Shown here: piece by piece, positions 26,746 through 36,279 of the stretch
Numbering within the stretch: position 1 is the first letter of the stretch
Layout: each line of letters starts with the position of its first letter
Source: Sphingosinicella sp041916975
Lineage (GTDB): Bacteria; Pseudomonadota; Alphaproteobacteria; Sphingomonadales; Sphingomonadaceae
NCBI RefSeq assembly: GCF_041916975.1
Contig: NZ_JAYRYK010000001.1
Span: 4,114,931-4,178,930 of the forward strand
Direction: 5' to 3'
DNA: 64,000 nucleotides
Program-made: the position numbers and the translations under genes
Notes under the pieces: model-generated
What the model saw: only the letters and a program-made list of their open reading frames with translations
Told to the model about the DNA's origin: nothing
Database searches by the model: none

Positions 26746-27180
26746 GTGAACCAGACCGACGAGCGCATCCGAGCGAGTTTCGCAAAACAGGGGCTCATGC
26801 GGACATTGGGCGCGACGCTTGTCGATGTCGCGCCGGGTGCCGTCGAGATCGCCCTGCGGCCGGACCCGGCGGTTTCCCAGCAGCATGGTTTCGTCCACGC
26901 TGGCGCGGTGAGCGCCATTGCCGACACGGCGGCGGGCTATGCCGCACTGAGCCTGATGCCTGCGGGCCGGGGCGTGCTGACGACGGAGTTCAAGATCAAC
27001 CTCGTCGCGCCTGCGATGGGGGATCGCATCGTCGCACGCGGCAAGGTGATCAAGGCGGGCCGGACGCTGACTTTGGCGCAGGCGGAGGTGTTCGCGGAAA
27101 GCGGAGGGCAGGCGAGGCTGGTTGCCTTGCTGACCGCCACGTTGATGGCGATCGAGGCTCGCGACGGCATCGTCGACTGA
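26746..27180 (+). CDS. PaaI/YdiI-family hotdog thioesterase
   Basis: Acyl-CoA thioesterase of the PaaI-like hotdog fold, 144 aa. The catalytic loop reads QQHGFVHAGAVSAIADTAAG: HGFVHxG followed by the acidic catalytic residue on the long helix. The later strand TTEFKINLVAPA is typical. The start is GTG 26746 with AAGGAG eight bases before it. It stands alone between two terminators, so is probably monocistronic. The acyl substrate (aromatic or short chain) is not evident. Confidence 0.9.
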   Translation: MNQTDERIRASFAKQGLMRTLGATLVDVAPGAVEIALRPDPAVSQQHGFVHAGAVSAIADTAAGYAALSLMPAGRGVLTTEFKINLVAPAMGDRIVARGKVIKAGRTLTLAQAEVFAESGGQARLVALLTATLMAIEARDGIVD

Positions 27181-27217
27181 GCGGCGCGCCGGCAGTTTTC
27201 CGCCGGCCCAAATGAAA

Positions 27218-27245
27218 AGGGGCCCGCGCTTTCGCGCGAGCCCCT
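27218..27245 (-). terminator. Terminator between thioesterase and glnA
   Basis: A 12-bp stem (AGGGGCCCGCGC against GCGCGAGCCCCT, one mismatch) with a TTTC loop. On the minus strand it is followed by TTTTCATT, so it primarily ends glnA transcripts and may also stop the convergent thioesterase gene. Confidence 0.8.
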
Positions 27246-27265
27246 GAACGGCCCAAATCCCCCGA

Positions 27266-28678
27266 TCAGGCCGAATAGTACATGTCGAATTCGACAGGCG
27301 AAGGCGCCATTTCCCAGCGCAGCACTTCGTGCATCTTCAGGTCGATGAAGCTGTCGATCATCTCGTCGGTGAAGACACCGCCGCGCGTGAAGACCTTGCG
27401 GTTCTTGTCGAGGTTGACGAGGGCCTCACGCAGCGATCCGCACACGGTCGGAACCTTCTTCAGTTCCTTCGGCGGAAGGTCGTAGAGGTTCTTGTCCATC
27501 GGCTGGCCCGGGTGGATGCGGTTCTCGATACCGTCGAGGCCAGCCATCAGGATCGCGGCGTAGCACAGGTACGGGTTCGCCGTGGCGTCCGGGAAGCGGA
27601 ACTCGACGCGGCGGCTCTTCGGGCCCGTGCCGTACGGAATACGGCAGGAGGCCGAACGGTTGCGGCTGGAATAGGCCAGCAGCACCGGCGCTTCGAAGCC
27701 CGGGACGAGACGCTTGTAGCTGTTCGTCGAGGGGTTCGTGAACGCGTTCAGCGCCTTGGCGTGCTTGATGACGCCGCCGATGAAGAACAGCGCGGTTTCC
27801 GAAAGACCGGCGTAGCCGTCGCCCGAAAAGAGCGGCTTGCCCTTCTTCCAGATCGAGATGTGCGTGTGCATTCCCGAGCCGTTGTCGTCCTTGATCGGCT
27901 TCGGCATGAATGTTGCCGTTTTGCCATAGGCGTGCGCGACATTGTGCACGACATACTTGTAGATCTGCATGCGATCGGCGGTCTGGACGAGCGTGCCGAA
28001 GGTAAGGCCGAGCTCGTGCTGCGCTGCAGCAACTTCGTGATGGTGCTTGTCCATGGGCAGGCCCATTTCGAGCATCACGGAGACCATTTCCGAACGCAGG
28101 TCGTGGCACGGATCAACCGGCGCGACGGGGAAATAGCCGCCCTTGGCGCGCGGACGGTGGCCCATGTTGCCCTCGTCGTACTCGCGGCCCGTGTTGGTCG
28201 GCAGCTCGATGTCGTCGATCTTGTAGCCCGAGCCGTTGTAGCCGTTTTCGAAACGCACGTCGTCGAAGACGAAGAATTCGGCTTCGGGGCCGACATAGGC
28301 GGTGTCGCCGACGCCGCTGTTGCCGAGGAAGGCTTCGGCGCGCTTGGCGACCGAGCGCGGATCAGAGCCGTAAAGCTCGCCCGTCGCCGGATCGACGACG
28401 TCGCAGAACACGATCAGCATCGGCGTCGCCGAGAACGGATCGACATAGACCGCGTCGAGATCGGGCTTCAGGATCATGTCGGACTCGTTGATGGCCTTCC
28501 AGCCGTCGATCGAGGAGCCGTCAAACATGATGCCGTCGGTCAGCATGTCTTCATCGACGACGCTCGCGCACATCGCCATGTGGTGCCATTTGCCGCGAAG
28601 ATCAGTGAAACGGACATCGAGCCACTCGATCTCCTGGTCCTTGATCATCTTCAGAACGTCGGCTGGTTTGTTCGCCAT
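27266..28678 (-). CDS. glnA: Glutamine synthetase, type I
   Basis: ATP-dependent synthesis of glutamine from glutamate and ammonium; dodecameric cytosolic enzyme; 470 aa. Conserved features are MFDGSSIDGWK near residue 52, the metal/ATP loop NGSGMHTHISIW, VPGFEAPVLLAYS, and the adenylylation loop NLYDLPPKE with its tyrosine at about 399, showing control by GlnE. It lies 56 bases downstream of glnB on the same strand, so the pair is likely transcribed together from a nitrogen-regulated promoter. No odd residues were seen. Confidence 0.98.
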   Translation of the reverse strand: MANKPADVLKMIKDQEIEWLDVRFTDLRGKWHHMAMCASVVDEDMLTDGIMFDGSSIDGWKAINESDMILKPDLDAVYVDPFSATPMLIVFCDVVDPATGELYGSDPRSVAKRAEAFLGNSGVGDTAYVGPEAEFFVFDDVRFENGYNGSGYKIDDIELPTNTGREYDEGNMGHRPRAKGGYFPVAPVDPCHDLRSEMVSVMLEMGLPMDKHHHEVAAAQHELGLTFGTLVQTADRMQIYKYVVHNVAHAYGKTATFMPKPIKDDNGSGMHTHISIWKKGKPLFSGDGYAGLSETALFFIGGVIKHAKALNAFTNPSTNSYKRLVPGFEAPVLLAYSSRNRSASCRIPYGTGPKSRRVEFRFPDATANPYLCYAAILMAGLDGIENRIHPGQPMDKNLYDLPPKELKKVPTVCGSLREALVNLDKNRKVFTRGGVFTDEMIDSFIDLKMHEVLRWEMAPSPVEFDMYYSA

Positions 28679-28734
28679 TACTCGCCTTTCCTCTTTTAAC
28701 CCTGCTGGTGTGGAGTTGTTGCCCGTTTGATGAT

Positions 28735-29073
28735 TCAGATGGCTTCGCTGTCGCGCTCGCCGGTGCGGATGCGGTAGGCTGATTCGATCGTAGACACGAA
28801 GATCTTGCCGTCGCCGATGCGGCCCGTCTTGGCGGCACCCGCGATCGCTTCCACGGTGCGCTCGACGATGCCGTCGTCGACGACGACCTCGAGCTTCACC
28901 TTCGGAAGGAAGTCCACGATATATTCGGCGCCGCGGTAAAGCTCCGTGTGGCCCTTCTGGCGGCCAAAGCCCTTCGCCTCGACAACGGTGATGCCCGATA
29001 CGCCGACTTCGTGCAGCGCTTCCTTCACCTCATCAAGCTTGAAGGGCTTGATGATCGCCTCGATCTTTTTCAC
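28735..29073 (-). CDS. glnB: Nitrogen regulatory protein P-II
   Basis: Trimeric PII signal protein, 112 aa, reporting 2-oxoglutarate, ATP/ADP and glutamine status to GlnE, NtrB and AmtB. The T-loop contains GFGRQKGHTELYRGAEYIVD with the uridylylation site Tyr51. The B-loop (GAAKTGRIGDGKIFV) and C-terminal RIRTGERDSEAI are canonical. It is first gene of glnB-glnA. Absence of amtB nearby and the glnA partner favour GlnB over GlnK. A sigma-54 -24/-12 element lies 60 bases upstream. Confidence 0.97.
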   Translation of the reverse strand: MKKIEAIIKPFKLDEVKEALHEVGVSGITVVEAKGFGRQKGHTELYRGAEYIVDFLPKVKLEVVVDDGIVERTVEAIAGAAKTGRIGDGKIFVSTIESAYRIRTGERDSEAI

Positions 29074-29132
29074 CTGGCTTTACCCCTTGAACGAATTCGA
29101 TCTGCCCCGGATGGGGTATTGCCTTCGCGTAA

Positions 29133-29148
29133 CGCATGATCCGTGCCA
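29133..29148 (-). promoter_or_regulatory. Sigma-54 promoter of glnB-glnA
   Basis: TGGCACGGATCATGCG on the minus strand: GG at -24 and GC at -12 separated by exactly 10 bases, with the consensus TGGCACG half intact. The predicted start site is near 29122, giving a leader of about 50 bases. No clear NtrC-binding palindrome was confirmed upstream. Confidence 0.75.
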
Positions 29149-29310
29149 GATGCCGCAGCGCGGCAAAGCGCAGGGGAGCGCATTTTCAGGGCAGCGGTTT
29201 TGTCGAATGCTGCACGACTTCCGGGCATCTTGCCTAAAAATTCAGCAGCCGCATGTGCCTCGCTTGACGGCAGGCCGGAGCGACCGTATGTGCGCATCCT
29301 CATCGCGTGT

Positions 29311-29388
29311 GGCGACCGTAGCTCAATCGGTTAGAGCGCCGGTTTGTGGTACCGGAGGTTGCGGGTTCGATCCCCGTCGGTCGCCCCA
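29311..29388 (+). tRNA. tRNA-His (GTG)
   Basis: Complete cloverleaf with encoded CCA (29386-29388). The extra 5' G (-1) at 29311 opposite C73 is the tRNA-His identity element. The acceptor stem GCGACCG pairs with CGGTCGC and the anticodon loop TTGTGGT gives anticodon GTG. T-loop TTCGATC is normal. Confidence 0.97.
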
Positions 29389-29420
29389 GTTTTCCAGCTT
29401 TTCCGCCCTTTTCAGGCTGC

Positions 29421-32400
29421 TCAATAGTCCTTCGACCAGCGCAGGTTGACGCTGGTGCCGCCGAGCGTCGCGACCGACGAGAGGATCGAAAGCGCACGCG
29501 TTAGCTCGATCTCCAGTTGCGTCGCGGTGTAGCCCTGCGCATCGGTGGCAACCTCCACATAGACACGGTCGGTGAGGTACTCGCCCGCCGCGACCGCGGT
29601 CTTCTGGCCGGTGAGCTGGTTCGCCTCCATGATGCGCAGCCGATCGAGGCCGACCGCGCGGCGCACGGCGTTGATGGGGTTTATGCCGCCGCTGCCGCCC
29701 TGCAGCGAAGCGACCGCGCCCGCGAGCTGGAGCGCTTCGGGCGCAGAGAGGTTGGCGATGGACGTGCCGAACAGCACGCGCGAGAGCACTTCGTCCTGCG
29801 GCAATGCGGGCACGGACGAGAAGGCGATCTCCGGGCGCTGACCCATGCCGCGAATGGTGATCGTGGCGGTAAGACCTTCGACGCGCGCCTCGGCTGCGAT
29901 GTCCACAACCGGATCGGGCGGATAGGTGCCTGTGAAGCGCAGTTCGCCGCGTGTCAGCCGGAAGGTCTTGCCCGCGAATTCGTAGTCGCCGCGCACGAGT
30001 TCGGCGACGCCGCCGATGCGTGGCGCGGTCGCTGACCCCTTGATGTCGAGGTCCGCCGACCATTCCGAATCGAGACCCATGCCGCGCACCATGATCTCGT
30101 TGTTGCCCTTTGCCTTCACGTCGAGCTGCCAGACGGTGGGTTCGGGTGCGCCTTCGACGACGAGCGGCTCGGCGCGCAGCAGTTCGGTGTTCTTTTCGCG
30201 AACGCGGAGCAAGGGAACCTCGGTCTGCGCGGTCTGCCCGATATTGAAGCGGGCCTTGTCGATATTGACGTTGCCCGAGATGATGGCGCCTTCCGGGCTG
30301 TTGCTGATCCGCAAGGGGCCGCTCGCGGTGGCGCGGAGGTCGTCGCGATTGAGGATCAGCGCCGATTTCATCACCATCGCGATCTCGATCGGGAAGCCGC
30401 GCGCGAACGAAAGGTCGATGCCGCCGCTGCCCGAGATCGAGCCGGTGCCCGCGGTTCCCGAGAACTCGGTGAGTTCAAGACGCGAGCCGGTGAAGCGCCC
30501 GTTGAGGCGGATGTTGTCCACCACCGTGCCGGTGATCGCGCTTTCGATGCGCGAGGCACGCGAGCGCACGATGCCGGTGAGCGAGGGGTCGCCGAGTTCG
30601 CCACTGATCTCCAGCGCGACGGCGATGTTGCCGCGCACGCTGAGCGCGCCGACGCCGGTCAAGGGCCACAGCATTTCGGCGGGGCCGCGCCAGCGGAGCT
30701 GACCCGAGATCGGCGCCTTCATCAGGCGGTCGAGCCAGGGATCGTCGATGCTGCCGGGAATCGAGAGCAGGCGGCCCTGCAGGATGCCGAGGCGCTGGCC
30801 GTTATCGAGGAAGGCGGCGCGCATTACCGCCTTGTTCGCTTCGAGCTGCGCGACGACGGCGAGATCGACGGGCTTCGAGAACGCCTCTGTCGCGCGCGTG
30901 AAATCGGTGACGCGCAGCTTCGCCGTGCCGCGCGGCAGGCCGCCCGACGGGAAGATCATGTCGATGCGGCCGCTCGCGGTGCCCGTGAAGTCCATGCCCG
31001 GCAGTGCGAGCTGCAGGAGGCCGAGCCCGGCGGCGTTGAGATCGGTGGTGAGGCTGATCGCATCGCCGAACGTGCCGCTGATCCGCGCGGTGCCCGAGGG
31101 CAGGTTGAGCACCACGGGCGCGAGGTGCCAGCCTTCGTCCGTGCGGTCGAGGCGCGCGGGGGCGGCGAGCGCGAACTTCTGGCGCGCGATCGTGCCCTGG
31201 CTGGTGACGATGATGCTTTCAGGATCGAAGCTCGCGGCAAGATCGAAGGTGAAAGGGGCGCCGCGTTCGCCTGTGGCGATGAGCGCCGCGGTGCCTTCGC
31301 CCGCCTGCATTTCGAGCGTGCCCTTCAGCGTCTTCAGCAGCAGCGCAGACTGCTTCAGGCCTTCGATATCGAAGCGGCCCGAGATTTCGGCGCCGGCCTC
31401 CCTGAGCACGATGTTGCCGTCCACCCAGCCGCGCCGGATGGTGGTGCCGCCGCCGAAATCGAGGCGCGCGGCACGTGCCCCGAGATTGGCGTCGATGCGC
31501 TGCACGCCGCCTTCGGGCGAAAGGCGGATTTTCCCCGAGATGCCGGTGCCACGCACATCGAGCACGCCCGATACGGCGGGGGCGCCGTCCACCGCGCGGA
31601 GCGGACCGGTCGCGGTGAGACCCGCGATCTCGGCGGACTCGATGTCGTACACCGTCTGCGGCGCGCCGGTGAGGATGCGGCCGCGTGCGCGCGCCGGGCC
31701 CGCGACCGTGTCGGCAAGCGCGGTGAAGGCGTAATTCTCGCCCTGCGGCGTGAAGGTGGCGCGGATGTCGCGAAGCTCGATGCCCGCCGCGTAGCTCTTG
31801 ACGAGGATGCGCGCCTCGGGGCGCGTCACGAGGCCGCCGAGCTCAACATCCATCGGGCCATACCGCTTCGAGACGGCATTGCCGTTGAAACGGATGCGCT
31901 GGTCCATCGCATAGGTGCCGCGCCCGGTGACGCGCACGTCGGGCGAGGTGAGCACGGCATTCGTGAAGGTGACGAGGCCGTCGGGCGTGCGGACGATATC
32001 CGCGACGACGCGCGGATTGCCCTGGAAGAGGAAGGTCAGCAGGCCGTTGTCGAGCCGCTTCATCGCGGCGTCGGCCTTGCCGCTGATCCGCAGGCGGTTG
32101 CCCGCCCGCGCATCGGGCTCAAACAGCAGCTTCGCCTTGATGTCCGCCATGCCGAGGCCGGGAATGGCGTAGCGCGGCACCGATCCGTCCGCGTTCACGC
32201 TGTAGCGGCCCGTGCGCGTTTCGATGTTGAGGTCGGCGGTTGCGGTGACGCGGTCGCTCGACAGCTTCAGGCCCTTGGCGGTGATGTACGGCCCTTCGAG
32301 CGCAATGACGCCGGTGATGCGCGGGTTGGTGGCGAGCGCTTCCACGAGTTCCCCGAGCCCGGTGACGCGAAGCGCGCGCGCTTCGACCGGAACGGCGAGC

Positions 32401-33635
32401 TTGTCTTTCGGGAGTTCGCCCTTGCCCGTCACCTCGACACGGTCGAGGCGCGTGGTGCCGATGGCGAGCCAGTTCGCGGACAGGCGGTAATCGACGAGCG
32501 GGCGCGAGAAGGGGCCGTCGAGCGTCATGGCGAGGCGCATGTCGTCCGCCGTCATTGTCGAGATGAGCGCCTTCGGCTGGCGTACCGAGGCACCCACCGA
32601 CAGCGTGCGGAAGCGCGATTCGGCGAGATCGATGGTGCCGTCGAGTTCGAGGCCCACCGAAGGCGAGACGATCGAGGCGCGGCCTTCGATGACGCGCTCG
32701 GCGATCGTCGCGGCGGCGTCCACCTCGATCGATGGCGAGCCGAACTTGCGTACGATGCCGCCGATCGCGAGGCCGGGGGAAGCCGTGCCCTTGAGCGCGA
32801 AGCGGCCGTCGTCGGCGCTGAGCGCAAGGTTCATGAGCGGAGCATCGCCGAGCGTGCCGACCGCCGTGCCGCGCCATTTCTGCCAGCTGCCTTCGCCTTC
32901 GATGTTGGCGACAAGCGGCTGATCGAGCCCGAGGATGCCGCCGACGACACCGCCCGCCGGGGCGAGGAGCCTGCCTTCTATGTCGAACACCTTGTCGTCC
33001 GGCCGCGCATCGATGCGCGCGACGAGCGCATCGCCGCCGGTGCGCGAGTTGGCGCGCAGCGCGGCGAGCAGGCGGCCGCTGGCGATGTCGGCGCCGCCGT
33101 CCGCCGAAATCTGGTGCCGCTTACCGAGGACGGGCGGTTCGAGCGTCAGATTGCCGATCTGAAACCGCCCAACATAGATGTCGTAGTTCGGGAGGATCGG
33201 CTTCTCCTCCGCGCTCGGGATCAGCTTCGGCACCTTGAGCAGTCGTGCTTCGGGCACGACCAGCTTCACGATATGGAGCCGGCGGCTGAACACCGCCTGC
33301 GGCCGCCAATCAAGCTCGACGCGGGGGGCTTCGAGGAAACGGCCCTGCGGGTCCGACAGCGTGAGACCGTGGACGACGGCGACGCCGTAGAGCGAGCCGT
33401 CGATCCGGTCGATGCCGATGCGCAGGCCCGATTCGGGCGTGAGGCCCATGACACGGGCGATAAGCCACACGCGGCCCCGATCCGTATCGAGCACGGTGAG
33501 CGCGGCGGCGATGAGCAGCGCGAGGCCGACGGCAATGGCGGAGAGCCAGAGGAAACCGCGCATCGCATAGGTCCAGAACGGGCGGCTCAGCACCTCGTCC
33601 TCGATCTCTTCGATGATGCCGTCGCGCCCCTCCAT
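29421..33635 (-). CDS. tamB: Translocation and assembly module protein TamB
   Basis: Very large periplasm-spanning protein (1404 aa) anchored in the inner membrane by one N-terminal TM (about 27-48, FLWLSAIAVGLALLIAAAL). The rest is repetitive beta-rich sequence of the AsmA/TamB superfamily, ending in the conserved DUF490 domain (RGDYEFAGKTFRLTRGELRF, then VDIAAEARVEG) and the C-terminal NLRWSKDY. It acts with TamA in outer-membrane protein insertion and/or lipid transport between membranes. It overlaps tamA by one base (TGATG), giving tight coupling. Length is normal for alphaproteobacteria. Confidence 0.96.
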   Translation of the reverse strand: MEGRDGIIEEIEDEVLSRPFWTYAMRGFLWLSAIAVGLALLIAAALTVLDTDRGRVWLIARVMGLTPESGLRIGIDRIDGSLYGVAVVHGLTLSDPQGRFLEAPRVELDWRPQAVFSRRLHIVKLVVPEARLLKVPKLIPSAEEKPILPNYDIYVGRFQIGNLTLEPPVLGKRHQISADGGADIASGRLLAALRANSRTGGDALVARIDARPDDKVFDIEGRLLAPAGGVVGGILGLDQPLVANIEGEGSWQKWRGTAVGTLGDAPLMNLALSADDGRFALKGTASPGLAIGGIVRKFGSPSIEVDAAATIAERVIEGRASIVSPSVGLELDGTIDLAESRFRTLSVGASVRQPKALISTMTADDMRLAMTLDGPFSRPLVDYRLSANWLAIGTTRLDRVEVTGKGELPKDKLAVPVEARALRVTGLGELVEALATNPRITGVIALEGPYITAKGLKLSSDRVTATADLNIETRTGRYSVNADGSVPRYAIPGLGMADIKAKLLFEPDARAGNRLRISGKADAAMKRLDNGLLTFLFQGNPRVVADIVRTPDGLVTFTNAVLTSPDVRVTGRGTYAMDQRIRFNGNAVSKRYGPMDVELGGLVTRPEARILVKSYAAGIELRDIRATFTPQGENYAFTALADTVAGPARARGRILTGAPQTVYDIESAEIAGLTATGPLRAVDGAPAVSGVLDVRGTGISGKIRLSPEGGVQRIDANLGARAARLDFGGGTTIRRGWVDGNIVLREAGAEISGRFDIEGLKQSALLLKTLKGTLEMQAGEGTAALIATGERGAPFTFDLAASFDPESIIVTSQGTIARQKFALAAPARLDRTDEGWHLAPVVLNLPSGTARISGTFGDAISLTTDLNAAGLGLLQLALPGMDFTGTASGRIDMIFPSGGLPRGTAKLRVTDFTRATEAFSKPVDLAVVAQLEANKAVMRAAFLDNGQRLGILQGRLLSIPGSIDDPWLDRLMKAPISGQLRWRGPAEMLWPLTGVGALSVRGNIAVALEISGELGDPSLTGIVRSRASRIESAITGTVVDNIRLNGRFTGSRLELTEFSGTAGTGSISGSGGIDLSFARGFPIEIAMVMKSALILNRDDLRATASGPLRISNSPEGAIISGNVNIDKARFNIGQTAQTEVPLLRVREKNTELLRAEPLVVEGAPEPTVWQLDVKAKGNNEIMVRGMGLDSEWSADLDIKGSATAPRIGGVAELVRGDYEFAGKTFRLTRGELRFTGTYPPDPVVDIAAEARVEGLTATITIRGMGQRPEIAFSSVPALPQDEVLSRVLFGTSIANLSAPEALQLAGAVASLQGGSGGINPINAVRRAVGLDRLRIMEANQLTGQKTAVAAGEYLTDRVYVEVATDAQGYTATQLEIELTRALSILSSVATLGGTSVNLRWSKDY

Positions 33636-35623
33636 CAGAACGCCTGCCCGATGGAGACGTAAACGGCGACGCGCGAATCGCCCTTCTGCCGGTTGAGCGG
33701 GGTCGCGACGTCGATGCGGACGGGGCCGAAGTTCGTGTAGTAGCGCGCGCCGATGCCCGCGCCGAACTGCAGGTCGCGGAAGCGGGGGTAGGGGCGCGTA
33801 TCGATCTGGCCCGCGTCGATGAACGGCACGACGCCAAAATTGCCGAAGCGGTAGCGCGCCTCGAGGCTGAACTCCATCAGGCTGCGGCCGCCGAGCGGAT
33901 CGCCGTCTTCGTCCTGCGGGCCGACGTCCTGATAGCCGTAACCGCGCACCGAGCCGCCGCCGCCCGCGTAGAAGCGGCGTGACGGTGCGATACGCGAGCG
34001 CGTGGCGCCGAAGATCGTGCCGAACCGCGCGCGGCCCGCGAACACGAGATTGTCTTCCATCATCGGAAGGTAGGCCGAGCCATCCACCTGCGCGCGCGTG
34101 TAGCCGAAGAAGCCGTCCTGGAACGAAGCCTCGGGGCTCACCCAGCCGGTGAGGCGATAGCCGCGCTTGGGATCGAGAAGATCGTCGGTGCCGTCATACG
34201 CCACCTGCACGGGCGCGGCGGCGATGATGAAGGTGCGGAGCGGCGCGAAGCCCGGCGCGATGCGCAGGCTACGGTCGCGCTCTTCGGAGGCCTGGAGCTC
34301 GCCGCCGATCCGGTATGTCCACGCCTTCTGCCAGATGAGGTTGGTTTCGCGCTCGATGAACGCGCCGAGGCCCAGCGTGCGGGCGTAATAGGCCTCGCGG
34401 TCCTCGACGCTGGCCTCGACGCGCGCGGCGAGCGTGCGGTCGCGCTGCTTCCAGTTCGAGCGGCGGAGATCGGCCGACAGGCGCTGCTCCTGCGTGCCGA
34501 GCACGCCGCGGAACGTGACCTGCCCCTGCGGGCGAATGAGGTTTCGGTGCTGCCAGCTCGCCTCGACGCGGAAGCCGTCGGTCGTGCTGTAGCCGACCTG
34601 CCCGGCAAGCGTGCGCTGCGGGGCAGGGGTGAGTGCGACGACGAGGTTCACGGGTGTCGTGCCGTCGGCCTGCGGCGGTCCGCGCTCCGGCGTGATGCTG
34701 ACCGTGCTGACAAGACCCGTGGCGATGAGCGCGCGGCGAAGGTCTTCGATCTCGCGCGTATCGTAGGGGTCACCCGGCTTGAAGCGGGCGAGGCGGCCGA
34801 TGTGCTTGGCGCTGAACAGAGGGTCGCCATCGACGCGGATCTCGCCGAAGCGGGAATTGTCCCCTAGCTTCACGTTCAGCGCGTAGCTTGCCGTGCGCGT
34901 ATCGTGATCGACGACGATGTCGGGATTGTCGACGTCCGCGAATGGGAAGCCGCTCTCGCCGAGGCCGAGGCGAAGCCTATCCAGCGCCGCGTTGAAATCG
35001 TTGGCGACGAGCGGCTGCTTTTCCTTGAGATCGAGCTTCTGCTCGACGAGCGCGCGCTCGGCCTCGTCGTCCACGTTGATCTGGATTTCGCCGAGCGCAT
35101 AGCGCGGCCCCGTGTCTACCGCGGTGGTGACCTGAACGCGGCCGTCGCGGGAGGCGGGATCGACCTCGATCGCGATCTCTGGATCGTAATAGCCTTCCGC
35201 GCGAAGCAGGCGCGTGAGCAGCTCGGTATCGGTGCGCGCGCGGCGCTGAAGCTCGGCGAGCGAAGGCACGGTCTTGCCGCGCCCGGCATAAAGCGCAGAA
35301 AGCGACTTGAACGCATCGGCGACCTTGAGCCGGTCGATCGGTCCCAGCGCGAAATCATAGCGGAGATCGACGGGTGCTTCCTGCGCCTCCAGCGCGACAT
35401 CGGCTTCGGCGGCATCTTCCGCGAACAGGTCTTTCCATTCGTCCTCGATCTCAGGAAGCTCCGGGAGCGGGGCGCGGGGATTGGTTCTCTGGTCGTTCGC
35501 GTCCGCGGAATCGGGAGAAGGCGTTTCATCCGCCGGGGGAGGTGCGGGCTGTTGCGCCGCGGCCGGTAGCGACTGGAAGAGCGCAATAGCCGCAATGCTG
35601 GTGCCGATCAGCGCTCGATACAT
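33635..35623 (-). CDS. tamA: TamA, Omp85-family outer-membrane assembly protein
   Basis: Outer-membrane partner of TamB; 662 aa. The signal peptide ends AAAQQ (about 24). A Pro/Asp/Glu-rich stretch follows, then POTRA domains (about 110-345) and a C-terminal 16-stranded barrel. The Omp85 signature in strand/loop 6 reads RFYAGGGGSVRGYGYQDVGP. The final strand VAVYVSIGQAF ends in Phe as expected for BAM recognition. First gene of tamA-tamB. The acidic N-terminal extension before the first POTRA is longer than in E. coli TamA. Confidence 0.95.
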   Translation of the reverse strand: MYRALIGTSIAAIALFQSLPAAAQQPAPPPADETPSPDSADANDQRTNPRAPLPELPEIEDEWKDLFAEDAAEADVALEAQEAPVDLRYDFALGPIDRLKVADAFKSLSALYAGRGKTVPSLAELQRRARTDTELLTRLLRAEGYYDPEIAIEVDPASRDGRVQVTTAVDTGPRYALGEIQINVDDEAERALVEQKLDLKEKQPLVANDFNAALDRLRLGLGESGFPFADVDNPDIVVDHDTRTASYALNVKLGDNSRFGEIRVDGDPLFSAKHIGRLARFKPGDPYDTREIEDLRRALIATGLVSTVSITPERGPPQADGTTPVNLVVALTPAPQRTLAGQVGYSTTDGFRVEASWQHRNLIRPQGQVTFRGVLGTQEQRLSADLRRSNWKQRDRTLAARVEASVEDREAYYARTLGLGAFIERETNLIWQKAWTYRIGGELQASEERDRSLRIAPGFAPLRTFIIAAAPVQVAYDGTDDLLDPKRGYRLTGWVSPEASFQDGFFGYTRAQVDGSAYLPMMEDNLVFAGRARFGTIFGATRSRIAPSRRFYAGGGGSVRGYGYQDVGPQDEDGDPLGGRSLMEFSLEARYRFGNFGVVPFIDAGQIDTRPYPRFRDLQFGAGIGARYYTNFGPVRIDVATPLNRQKGDSRVAVYVSIGQAF

Positions 35624-35707
35624 TGCACGGGTCTAGCCGAAGCCGACCCCGCGCCGGTAGGGGAATTTTGTGGGCTTTCCGACTTGGCCTATCGGCTCGT
35701 CTACGGA

Positions 35708-35974
35708 TCAGTGCACTTCGCCGACGACGTCCTCAAGCTGAAGCAGCATGATGGCACGCTCGACCTGCCGCCAGCGGCAGAAAAGGTTGAGATTGCCGGA
35801 ATCGCGGTAGCGATCGGCGATGGTCGCGGCTTCGACGACAGCGTCGTCACCGAACTTGGCGATCAGGCTCGAGGCATCCTCGAGCGAACCGCGATCGTGT
35901 ATGGCAAGCAATTGCATTGGAGATAACCCCCGCCTATCCTGTTCCTGCACCTTCACCAGCAAGGCTGATGCCAT
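35708..35974 (-). CDS. Small conserved-looking hypothetical protein
   Basis: Up to 88 aa, soluble. The conserved-looking core is AATIADRYRDSGNLNLFCRW then RQVERAIMLL, a pattern I associate with short alphaproteobacterial proteins of unknown function. Start uncertain: ATG 35974, or ATG 35917 (MQLLAIHD, 69 aa) preceded by GGCGGGGGTTATCTCCA. It stands alone upstream of tamA and is divergent from the small membrane protein gene. No function is assigned. Confidence 0.65.
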   Translation of the reverse strand: MASALLVKVQEQDRRGLSPMQLLAIHDRGSLEDASSLIAKFGDDAVVEAATIADRYRDSGNLNLFCRWRQVERAIMLLQLEDVVGEVH

Positions 35975-36096
35975 CTTCCAACTGACTGGATTAAAACGAT
36001 TTTCTCTGTCGCGTTGGCGGCATGGCCTGTCCGGCCTGTTTCAGGGCGGGACAGGTGGTGCAAAAACCGGATCCGCAAATAGCGAAGGAATGAGAA

Positions 36097-36279
36097 ATGC
36101 AGGCTGAACGGCACGGGCGAAACCAGGGTACGCCCGCGGGACTGCTCATCGCGCTCGGCCTATTCGCGGGCACGGGATTCGGCATCGCCCGGCATCAGGC
36201 AATGCTGGGTGCGGTGATCGGTTTGGGTGCCGGTATCGCGCTTGCAGTTCTCTGGACGCTGTTTCAACGCAAACGCTAG
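36097..36279 (+). CDS. Small two-TM glycine-rich membrane protein
   Basis: 60 aa, with a basic N-terminus (MQAERHGRNQG), two hydrophobic glycine-rich helices (PAGLLIALGLFAGTGFGIA and MLGAVIGLGAGIALAVLWTL) separated by RHQA, and a basic tail FQRKR. The layout suggests a hairpin inner-membrane protein with both ends cytoplasmic. GAAGGAATGAGAA upstream gives a good ribosome binding site. The stop codon abuts foldback element copy 2. Function unknown. Confidence 0.75.
   Translation: MQAERHGRNQGTPAGLLIALGLFAGTGFGIARHQAMLGAVIGLGAGIALAVLWTLFQRKR

Noticed and set aside
31125..33662. 845-codon plus-strand open frame
   Set aside because: Antisense to tamB, no family motif; a by-product of GC3 bias.
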